From the NCBI GenBank assembly GCA_934512105.1, contig CAKSWQ010000032.1, forward strand, positions 1 through 23,973: DNA of 23,973 bases, in the 5' to 3' direction. This DNA is from an uncultured Faecalibacterium sp. (GTDB lineage: Bacteria > Bacillota > Clostridia > Oscillospirales > Ruminococcaceae). Below the pieces are notes generated by a model that saw nothing but the letters and a program-made list of their open reading frames with translations, had not been told where the DNA came from and did not search any database. How positions within the stretch are numbered: the first letter of the stretch is position 1; the number at the start of each line of letters is the position of its first letter. The position numbers and the translations under genes were made by a program. This document shows positions 1-6,125 of the stretch, piece by piece.

Positions 1-123
1 TGACCGTCTGCATGGGATACCCGGCGATGACCCCCAAGTGGGAGAGCCGGAAAACGCCGCCGGAAGGGGGCAGGAAAGCCATGCAGGGAGAACGGCAGGA
101 CGTTGATTTCCCAGTTGCAGAGA

Positions 124-156
124 AAAACGATGTGATCAAAATGATCACATCGTTTT
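124..156. terminator. Perfect 15-bp hairpin upstream of the helicase remnant
   Basis: Arms at 124-138 and 142-156 are exact reverse complements around an AAA loop, with TGATCA at the inner end, and a short T run closes the right arm. It lies 30 bases before the helicase start. It could be the terminator of a gene left of the window or an operator of the mobile element; the sequence does not decide between them. The rest of 1-180 shows no gene I can support. Confidence 0.6.
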
Positions 157-186
157 CTGTAACGCCAACGAAAGGACAGTGTGCCT

Positions 187-1509
187 ATGAGCAATTTTAC
201 CCCCGCATGGTTCAAGAAAGGCTTTTTCAATGAATCCCTGTTCTGTGACGATTTCCTTAGTACCCACCAGCTGCTTTACGTGAATGGCGCATTTTTCACC
301 CCGGATGGCCGCATGACCGATACTATGCCCCTGCGCTGCGAGATTTTCGAGATGATGCGTGAATACGTTGGGGCGAACCTTGCTAAGAAGGTCACCAATG
401 TGGTGGACGTGCTGAAACTGGCAGCACAGGTGGAGGACTTCCCACCCGTCACCGACCGTATCGCACTGGCAAACGGCACCCTGTATCTGGACGGCACCTT
501 TCAGGAGGGTAAGCCGGAGATCGTCCGCAACCGGCTCCCGGTCAGATATGACCCGAAAGCTGCACAGCCCACCCATTGGCTGCGGTTCCTGTCCGACCTG
601 CTCTACCCGGAGGACATCCCCACGGTGCAGGAGTTCATCGGCTACTGCCTGATCCCCAGCAACAAGGGGCAGCGCATGATGGTCATCAAAGGCAGCGGCG
701 GCGAGGGGAAGTCGCAGATCGGCGTGGTGCTGTCCCGGCTGTTTGGCTGCAACATGAAGGATGGCAGCATCGGCAAGATTTCGGAGAACCGCTTCGCCCG
801 TGCCGACCTCGAACACACCCTGCTCTGCGTGGACGATGATATGCGGATGGAAGCCCTGCGCCAGACCAACTATGTCAAGTCCATCGTGACCGCACAGGGG
901 CAGATCACCTTCGATGCCGCCTGTCGGAAGATGCTGTTTGAGATCGCCAAGCGGCACGGTCTGGATCTGGAGGAAGAAGCGGAATACGGCAACCGCAAGT
1001 ATTTGGAAAAGCAGGACTTTATCCTTGCCAAGCAAAAGGAGCAGCTTGCCGCCCAGCAGAGCAAGCTGGACGAACTGACCCTCAAGGTCAACGACATGGA
1101 AACGCTGATTGACGAGGTAGCGACAGTGGCCTATGACAAGGCAGTGGAAGTTGTGACGGATGTAGTGCGCGCCGAGACCCGGAAGGAAGATATGCGGATG
1201 ATCGAGGACACGAAGAAGTGGGTGTTATCCCCGGAACGCAAGGCTCCGCAGGTCACGAGAGAATATACTGCTCACTGGTTGGATAGCGTGCTGGACAAGT
1301 TTCTCAAGACCATGCAGACCACCGCCGCCCACCTGCAGGAGAAGCTGTTGAAGCCGGAAGTCCGACAGAAGGGCAAGGAGCAGGTCAAGGAGAAAGCACG
1401 GGATTCCGTTCTGCAACTGCTGAGTCGCTTGCAGGCAGAACAAACTCAGCAAAAGCTATCTGCACCGCCTACCACCGAGAAATCAGAAACACGAGGTGAT
1501 GTTTATTGA
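187..1509 (+). pseudogene. Chimeric remnant: SF3 (D5/P4-type) helicase N-terminal part fused to MobV/Pre relaxase C-terminal tail
   Basis: This 440-residue frame joins two unrelated mobile-element proteins. Residues 1 to about 243 resemble the helicase of phage/plasmid primases: Walker A GSGGEGKS at 169-176, Walker B-like LLCVDDDM at 212-219, then the YVKSIVTA segment. The remaining part of the helicase domain, including the arginine-finger region, is absent. From about residue 245 (CRKMLFEIAKRHG) the sequence matches the long, charged, coiled-coil tail of MobV/Pre relaxases, without the relaxase domain. The junction is near base 905-925 and is in frame. ATG 187 is preferred to GTG 181 because AAAGGA at 171-176 is 10 bases upstream. 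Neither half should retain replication or mobilisation activity. The assignments rest on recognising family sequence; the exact breakpoint is inferred. Confidence 0.8.
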
Positions 1510-1715
1510 GCAAAGAAGTCAACGAAGAACGCACTCCACGAATCGTTGAAGATGTAAAGGAAATGCTGACCAAGCACTCCAACGGTGAAATCCAGCGGAC
1601 AATCCAGAACTGCATCACGATTTTGCAGAACGACCATGTGTTTGCCGATGCCATCCGACTGAACTTGTTGAGTGAACGCATGCCCAAAGTGGAATCTCTT
1701 GGTGCAGGTCGTTGA
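1506..1715 (+). pseudogene. 5' fragment of a VirE-like (virulence-associated E family) protein gene
   Basis: A TTG start at 1506 overlaps the stop of the preceding frame, with GAGGTGA at 1493-1499 as ribosome binding site. This suggests translational coupling to the relaxase whose tail precedes it. The residues IQRTIQNCITILQND and AIRLNLLSERM resemble the N-terminal segment of VirE-like ATPases on integrative elements of gut Firmicutes. Family members run to several hundred residues with a P-loop domain; this one loses similarity around base 1680 and stops at codon 70. It is therefore a truncated remnant, cut at the same point where the convergent Abi_2 gene loses its 3' end. The family call is from memory of sequence patterns and is moderately sure. 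Confidence 0.62.
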
Positions 1716-2139
1716 TGAAGTGCTTTAAGTAGGCTTCATGAGCCAGCCGCTGCCGTTTCTGTTGGTTAGCTTTGTCAATGATCTCCTTATGTTTTGCTTG
1801 ATTGGAGAAATTTGCGGTATCCAGATAACCCAGCGGCCCATACACTTTTGTAAATTCATAGGCATAGATGGATTTCATCTGTACCTCAATGGTTTCGATA
1901 TGGCGCAGGATGATATGACGGAACTCGTGGTCGAAATTATAAATGTCCTCGATGTTTTGGAACGTGGCAGACTTCGCAAAAACATCGTTCTTGCGGAGCG
2001 TCAGAGAATAGCCGCTGACACGGTAATAATTGTTCCGCAGCAGAAAATCCTTTGCTTCGGCATCATCTTCGATGGTAAGGCCGCGTGAACGGAGAAGCTC
2101 AATTTGCTCATCTATCGTTTTGAAGTCCTTGTCCGCCAT
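1615..2139 (-). pseudogene. Abi_2 (AbiD/AbiF-type) abortive infection protein, 3'-truncated
   Basis: Abi_2 proteins are phage-exclusion factors, often tied to a small RNA, that probably act on RNA through an R-x(4-6)-H type site. The N-terminal two thirds is well preserved: LLRSRGLTIEDDAEAKDFL, NNYYRVSGYSL, FRHIILRHIETIEVQMKS and AYEFTKVYGPLGYL are typical family blocks. Family members are usually about 300 residues; homology stops at IPLWA near base 1684, and the last 24 or so codons are antisense VirE sequence. The 3' third was therefore lost in the deletion that joined it to the VirE fragment. ATG 2139 has AAAGGCG upstream, and the promoter and leader are intact, so a shortened protein may still be made. 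Whether it is active is unknown. Confidence 0.85.
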
Positions 2140-2210
2140 GAAAAATCGCCTTTATAAGCAAAACGCCCCCAAGTGTGCATGCGCTGTGCGCAGAGGCCTG
2201 GGGGAGTTGT
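2140..2210 (-). ncRNA. Structured leader or small RNA upstream of the Abi_2 gene
   Basis: The roughly 70-base leader transcribed from the adjoining promoter folds strongly. An outer stem pairs CCCCCA (2199-2204 read on the minus strand) with TGGGGG (2166-2171), an inner hairpin is TGCGC-ACA-GCGCA (2192-2180), and a short TTTT run follows the outer stem as in an attenuator. A conserved abiF RNA motif upstream of Abi_2 genes has been described in the literature; this leader is a candidate member by position and shape. I could not score it against that model. Confidence 0.5.
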
Positions 2211-2214
2211 TACC

Positions 2215-2246
2215 ATTATAATAGCAAACCAAGGGCTAAATGTCAA
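2215..2246 (-). promoter_or_regulatory. Sigma70-type promoter of the Abi_2 gene
   Basis: On the minus strand TTGACA (2246-2241) is followed after 17 bases by TATTAT (2223-2218), with an overlapping TATAAT at 2220-2215. The consensus is near perfect, and a start near 2210 gives a leader of about 70 bases. Confidence 0.75.
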
Positions 2247-2359
2247 TGAGCAGACTGTGAACTTTCGATTTCTCGTAAAAAATTCAAGAAGGGCTTTTTA
2301 CAGCTTAACTTTCTGTCACACGGAAAGTATACTGGTGCTGTGGAGGCATGAGAGCAGCT

Positions 2360-2602
2360 ATGGCAAAGATGGGACGCCCAAAATCCGAAAATACCGGCAC
2401 ATGGCTCACGGCATCTGCTTCCAAGGGCGACACGAGCCGGGCCGACCACCACTATTATCACACGGTGTACTGGAACGACAACGCTTACGACATTGAGTTC
2501 TTCTTTTCTACCGACTGGAACATGAGCAGCACCAGCGACGACAAGATCTTTTCCAAATCTGCGGCTGAGCCGGGCAAAGTAACACAAGGCCGATGCGGGT
2601 GA
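2360..2602 (+). pseudogene. Chimeric small ORF starting as a MGRPKSEN-type DNA-binding/antitoxin-like protein
   Basis: The first residues, MAKMGRPKSENT, are the opening of a common family of small ribbon-helix-helix or antitoxin-like proteins, normally continuing with a segment such as ITVRLD that is absent here. After residue 12 the frame switches to sequence of a different character (SKGDTSRADHHYYHTVYWND), rich in aromatic and polar residues, that I do not recognise. ATG 2360 fits the family start; GGAGG at 2341-2345 lies 14 bases upstream of it but only 2 bases before ATG 2348. It is best read as another deletion scar with the 3' part from an unknown gene. Expression is unsupported. Confidence 0.4.
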
Positions 2603-2802
2603 ACATGGACTACTTTGCACATTTTTGTTATCCGCGCCAACGTTTTTTGAACCGTATGAGAGTTATGCGGCCGTTATACCACGAACTGTAAGGTTTATCC
2701 GTGCAATTTACTCTGGCATTGTGTTTTCTTCAGCTGTGCCACCATATAGCGGGGCTGCTGCACGAATAGGCCTAGGAATCAAACAGTATCAATACCCAAA
2801 AC

Positions 2803-2853
2803 AAAAGCATGTGCAACAAATTTTCGATGAATTTGTGATGCACATGCTTTTTT
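2803..2853 (+). terminator. Two-tier perfect stem-loop with T tract
   Basis: AAAAGCATGTGCA (2803-2815) pairs exactly with TGCACATGCTTTT (2839-2851). Immediately inside, ACAAATT (2816-2822) pairs with AATTTGT (2830-2836). A T run ends at 2853. About 20 base pairs make it a strong terminator usable in both directions. Confidence 0.75.
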
Positions 2854-2888
2854 GAATTGTTTTGATTATACGTTTGATTTTGAAAAGG

Positions 2889-2924
2889 GCTGCTGCACTT
2901 TCAGCTAAAACGATGTGCAACAGC
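2889..2924 (-). terminator. Rho-independent terminator of lysR
   Basis: On the minus strand GCTGTTGCAC (2924-2915) pairs with GTGCAGCAGC (2898-2889), followed by CCTTTTC. It begins 18 bases past the lysR stop. Confidence 0.7.
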
Positions 2925-2941
2925 TCCTTGCTGTATTGACT

Positions 2942-3853
2942 TTATTTGCGTTCCGTGCCCCGTGCCCCAGCCTTGGTCAGCAGCTGCTGGAATTTCCGGG
3001 CGGCGGTGTTCAGCGGGCGGTGATGGTCGTAGACAAGACAGATGGAGCGGGAGGGGATGATCTCCTGCAAGTGCAGCTGCACCAGTTCCCCGCTGGCCAG
3101 CAGCGGCGCTGCCATGGGCTCCGGCATAAAGGCCAGCCCCAACTCACTTTTGACCAGCGTGAGCATCTGGTCGGTGGTGGCGGCCTCGGTGTCCGGTTTC
3201 AGCACCGCGTTGTGCTCCAGAAAGAACTGCCGGTAAAAGCTGCGGGTCATGCTTTCCTCGTTCAGGCAGATCAAAGGATAACCGGCCAGTTCCTTCAGGT
3301 TCAGGGTCTGGCTGGCCAGCGCCGTAAAGGTCTTACCGCCCACAAGGACCTCGTAAAAGGGCATCAGCTCCACCATTTTCAGCCCGTTTTCCACCTCTGC
3401 GGGGGTGGTTATGATGGCAAAATCCACCTCGCCGTTGCGCACCGCCTGCACCGCCTGCGGGGTGGAGTGGTTGGAAATGCGCAGCCGGATGCCCGGGTAC
3501 TCGGTATGGAAGGCACGCAGCTTTTCGGACAGGTAGATATTCAATGCAGTCTCGGTGGCGCTGATGCTGATGGTACCGTGCTCCAGCGTGGCGCTGGCGC
3601 TCAGCTCTTCCTCTGCGTCTTGAATCTGCACTGCTGCCGATGCAATGCGGGAGTACAGCAGTTCCCCCTCCGGCGTTAAGGTGACGCCCCGGTTGGAGCG
3701 GATGAACAGCACGCAGTTCAGCTGGCTTTCCAACCGGTTCATGGCGTGGGTGATGTTGGGCTGGTTGTTGCCCAGCACCCGCGCCGCGCGGGTAAAGTTC
3801 TGATACTTTGCCACATAATAGAAGATCTTATAGTATTCCCAGTCCACATACAT
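2942..3853 (-). CDS. LysR-family transcriptional regulator
   Basis: A 303-residue protein with the standard LysR layout: an N-terminal winged helix-turn-helix (residues 1-60, with FTRAARVLGNNQPNITHAMN as the recognition region), a linker helix, then the two-lobed effector-binding domain from about residue 90, including ISISATETALNIYL and the GEVDFAIITTP strand. Length is typical. Start ATG 3853 has GAGGGG upstream. It lies on the same strand as and downstream of trpB, but with its own promoter and a 262-base gap, so it is probably a separate unit. LysR proteins often control a neighbour; trpB is the nearest candidate, though its T-box already explains tryptophan control. The effector is unknown. 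Confidence 0.93.
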   Translation of the reverse strand: MYVDWEYYKIFYYVAKYQNFTRAARVLGNNQPNITHAMNRLESQLNCVLFIRSNRGVTLTPEGELLYSRIASAAVQIQDAEEELSASATLEHGTISISATETALNIYLSEKLRAFHTEYPGIRLRISNHSTPQAVQAVRNGEVDFAIITTPAEVENGLKMVELMPFYEVLVGGKTFTALASQTLNLKELAGYPLICLNEESMTRSFYRQFFLEHNAVLKPDTEAATTDQMLTLVKSELGLAFMPEPMAAPLLASGELVQLHLQEIIPSRSICLVYDHHRPLNTAARKFQQLLTKAGARGTERK

Positions 3854-3924
3854 GGGTGCAGCCCCTCTTTCCTGTCGGGCTTCCGGCGCGGCCTGCGGCA
3901 GAAGCGGCTTTATGCTCTTCTTGT

Positions 3925-3952
3925 ATCATAGCACGGCGCGCCGGAAATGCAA
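3925..3952 (-). promoter_or_regulatory. Candidate lysR promoter
   Basis: On the minus strand TTGCAT (3952-3947), a 16-base spacer containing the palindrome GGCGCGCC, then TATGAT (3930-3925), about 70 bases before the start codon. The palindrome in the spacer could be an autoregulatory site. Confidence 0.5.
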
Positions 3953-3997
3953 GCGCTTTTTACCGGCAGGGGAGAAGCGGGACTTCCGCTAAGACTG

Positions 3998-4100
3998 GAC
4001 GATTCGGAATGCCCTCCGCTTGCGCTCTGGGCATGAACGGCGGAAAATTTAATTTTGATTGAGCATTTATCGCGGTCTGCGGACCGCGATAAACGCATTT
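3998..4100 (+). repeat. Two-hairpin composite repeat, copy 1 (divergent)
   Basis: A box GACGATTCGGAATGCCC begins at 3998 and closes a stem of ATGCCC with GGGCAT (ending 4034). The second hairpin, TTTATCGCGGTC (4066-4077) with GACCGCGATAAA (4082-4093) around a TGCG loop, starts 68 bases after the box and is followed by ATTTTTAT. The same architecture recurs at 13004 and 21387. Here it lies just past the 3' end of trpB, antisense to it, where the second hairpin may also end trpB transcription. Confidence 0.7.
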
Positions 4101-4116
4101 TTATAAGAGAACGGTC

Positions 4117-5505
4117 TCAGACCTCGTTGCCGGGGAAGCGGGGAATGCCGTCAAAGCCCTTTTGCAGGTCGGCGTCAGTGGGGATGTAGTCGGTCATCTT
4201 GCCCTCGTGGAACTTCTCGTAGGCCACCATATCAAAGTAGCCGGTGCCGGTCAGGCCAAAGACGATGGTCTTTTCCTCGCCGCTCTCCTTGCACTTCAGT
4301 GCCTCGTCAATGGCCACCCGGATGGCGTGGCTGCTTTCCGGTGCGGGCAGGATGCCCTCGATGCGGGCAAATTGCTCGGCGGCTTCAAATACGCTGGTCT
4401 GCTCCACGCTGGTGGCCTCCATCAGGCCATCGTGATACAGCTGGCTCAGGATGCTGCTCATGCCGTGGTAGCGCAGGCCGCCCGCGTGGTTGGGGCTGGG
4501 GATGAAGCCGGAGCCAAGGGTGTACATCTTGGCCAGCGGGCAGACCATGCCGGTGTCGCAGAAGTCGTAGGCGAACTTGCCGCGGGTAAAGCTGGGGCAG
4601 CTGGCAGGCTCTACGGCAATAAAGCGGTAGTCTGCCTCACCGCGCAGCTTTTCACCCATAAAGGGGCTGATGAGGCCGCCCAGATTGCTGCCGCCGCCCG
4701 CGCAGCCGATGATGATATCTGGCTTGACGCCCAGCTTTTTCAGTGCGGCCTGCGTTTCCAGACCGATGACGCTCTGGTGCAGCAGCACCTGATTCAGCAC
4801 GCTGCCCAGCACATAGCGGTAGCCCGGGGTGGAGGTAGCAACTTCCACTGCTTCGCTGATGGCGCAGCCCAGACTGCCGGTGGTGTCGGGGTGCTCGGCC
4901 AGAATTTTGCGTCCCACATTGGTGGTCATGCTGGGGCTGGGGGTAACGGAAGCGCCGTAGGTGCGCATCACCTCACGCCGGAAGGGCTTTTGCTCGTAGC
5001 TCACCTTGACCATGTACACCTTGCAGTCCAGCCCGAAATAGCTGCACGCCATGGAAAGCGCCGTGCCCCACTGACCGGCTCCGGTCTCGGTGGTCACGCC
5101 CTTCAGCCCCTGCTTTTTGGCGTAGTAGGCCTGCGCGATGGCGCTGTTCAGCTTGTGGCTGCCGCTGGTGTTGTTGCCCTCGAACTTGTAGTAAATTTTA
5201 GCCGGGGTGCCCAGCGCCTGTTCCAGCCGGTAGGCGCGGCACAGGGGGCTGGGACGGTACATCCGGTAGTATTCCCGGATCTCGTTCGGAATGGGAATCA
5301 AAGCGGTGGTGTCGTCCAGCTCCTGCTGCACCAGCTCGTCACAGAAAACGCCGTCCAGCTCCTTTGCAGTCATGGGCTGCAGGGTGCCGGGGTTCAGCAG
5401 AGGGGCGGGCTTGTTCTTCATATCCGCCCGCACATTGTACCATGCGGTGGGCAGCTCGGATTCTTCCAGGTAGTACTTGTACGGAATGTTTGCATCGGTT
5501 TTCAT
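4117..5505 (-). CDS. trpB: TrpB2-type tryptophan synthase beta chain
   Basis: PLP-dependent enzyme condensing indole with L-serine to tryptophan. The 462-residue length and the long N-terminal extension (IPYKYYLEESELPTAWYNVR) mark the TrpB2 subfamily rather than the 400-residue TrpB1 that pairs with TrpA. KFEGNNTSGSHKLNSA carries the PLP lysine, ETGAGQWG the substrate loop, and GCAGGGSNLGG the phosphate-binding glycine loop. ATG 5505 is chosen because AAGGACA precedes it at normal spacing; the longer frame to 5583 lies inside the T-box terminator. No trpA or other trp gene is adjacent, so a role in indole salvage is possible. A tryptophan-type T-box controls it. Confidence 0.93.
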   Translation of the reverse strand: MKTDANIPYKYYLEESELPTAWYNVRADMKNKPAPLLNPGTLQPMTAKELDGVFCDELVQQELDDTTALIPIPNEIREYYRMYRPSPLCRAYRLEQALGTPAKIYYKFEGNNTSGSHKLNSAIAQAYYAKKQGLKGVTTETGAGQWGTALSMACSYFGLDCKVYMVKVSYEQKPFRREVMRTYGASVTPSPSMTTNVGRKILAEHPDTTGSLGCAISEAVEVATSTPGYRYVLGSVLNQVLLHQSVIGLETQAALKKLGVKPDIIIGCAGGGSNLGGLISPFMGEKLRGEADYRFIAVEPASCPSFTRGKFAYDFCDTGMVCPLAKMYTLGSGFIPSPNHAGGLRYHGMSSILSQLYHDGLMEATSVEQTSVFEAAEQFARIEGILPAPESSHAIRVAIDEALKCKESGEEKTIVFGLTGTGYFDMVAYEKFHEGKMTDYIPTDADLQKGFDGIPRFPGNEV

Positions 5506-5562
5506 AATGCTTGTCCTTTCCGGGTCCGGGACCCTTTCTTGCGGGACAAGGGAAAAAGAAAA

Positions 5563-5855
5563 CGCCCCTGTCCCAAAACACATTCGTGTATTGGGACAAG
5601 AGCGGAAAATTACACTCCTGCGGTGCCACCCAATTTTGGCAGATATGACCCTGCCCTCTCGTGATATGCCAACACATATCGGCTTTGTTAACGAAGCCGC
5701 TCTCCGTCGCCCCTACTGCGCACCTTGCGGCGCGGTTTGGTTTGCCCTCAAAAGCCCATTCCCACCAGCAACTGCCTTGCGCCGGTCTCAGCTTGCCCGG
5801 CACTCTCTGTAAAAGCAGGGGGATCGCGGTGGTACTTATGCTTTCTCTCTGGTTT
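5563..5855 (-). promoter_or_regulatory. T-box riboswitch (tryptophan specificity inferred) with terminator
   Basis: On the minus strand, in order: stem I with AGAGAG in its distal part; a likely specifier TGG after GGGAA and before the CTTTTGAGGGC element; the linker AGTAG and stem III near CGACGG/CGTTA; then the T-box sequence GGGTGGCACCGCAGGAGTG (5632-5613 region), which pairs with the tRNA acceptor end. The competing terminator is a long stem 5604-5563 (TGTCCCAA with TTGGGACA, extended by CGC/GCG) followed by TTTTCTTTTTC. UGG as specifier fits the downstream gene. Class membership is certain from the T-box; specificity is inferred by alignment to remembered leaders. Confidence 0.93.
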
Positions 5856-5861
5856 GAGTGC

Positions 5862-5890
5862 ATTTTACTGCTTCATTCGAGTGAAGTCAA
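5862..5890 (-). promoter_or_regulatory. Promoter of the T-box/trpB transcript
   Basis: On the minus strand TTGACT (5890-5885), exactly 17 bases, then TAAAAT (5867-5862). The start would fall near 5855, giving a leader of about 350 bases that holds the entire T-box. Confidence 0.7.
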
Positions 5891-6056
5891 GAGCTTTTTT
5901 GAAAAAAATCCGCACAAGACTTCAAAAGTAATACTTTGCCTCCCGGCGGGCGTATGCCGCGCTGCAAGGCGATTTTTGACGTATCTGCGCGCCCAGCATG
6001 GGCGGCAGCAGTCTTTGAAATGTAAAAAACGTATTGCTGCTATACACAGGATACTT

Positions 6057-6085
6057 TTTACATATTCTCTGCACGCTCGTATAAT
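6057..6085 (+). promoter_or_regulatory. Promoter of purA-pyrB
   Basis: TTTACA (6057-6062), 17 bases, TATAAT (6080-6085), about 40 bases before the purA start. The region 5891-6056 between this and the divergent trpB promoter shows no gene, and I found no recognisable PurR site. Confidence 0.7.
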
Positions 6086-6125
6086 AAACACCGCGAACAG
6101 GAAACAAGAATGAAAAAGAAGGTAA

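Larger units (their letters stand above)
2603..2941. other. Gene-poor stretch, end of the mobile remnant zone
   Basis: No convincing coding sequence is seen: the 76-codon frame at 2625-2855 has no family resemblance, and its end is formed by a hairpin. The stretch holds a strong stem-loop (2803-2853), the lysR terminator hairpin (2889-2924), and an unpaired copy of GGGCTGCTGCACGA at 2752-2765 that recurs in the pyrB terminator. Confidence 0.6.

Noticed and set aside
12..233. 73-codon plus-strand frame before the helicase remnant
   Set aside because: It reads through the perfect hairpin at 124-156, overlaps the helicase start, and has no recognisable protein features. It could be the tail of a gene cut by the window edge, but nothing supports that.
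2625..2855. 76-codon plus-strand frame
   Set aside because: Its 3' third is a stem-loop, and the product shows no family or good start site.
5506..5583. N-terminal extension of trpB beginning at base 5583
   Set aside because: That Met lies in the T-box terminator; ATG 5505 has the ribosome binding site and the conserved family start.
4162..5664. 500-codon open frame on the plus strand antisense to trpB
   Set aside because: It mirrors a GC-rich gene with full TrpB2 motifs on the other strand, has Ala/Gly/His-rich low-information protein, and runs into the T-box.
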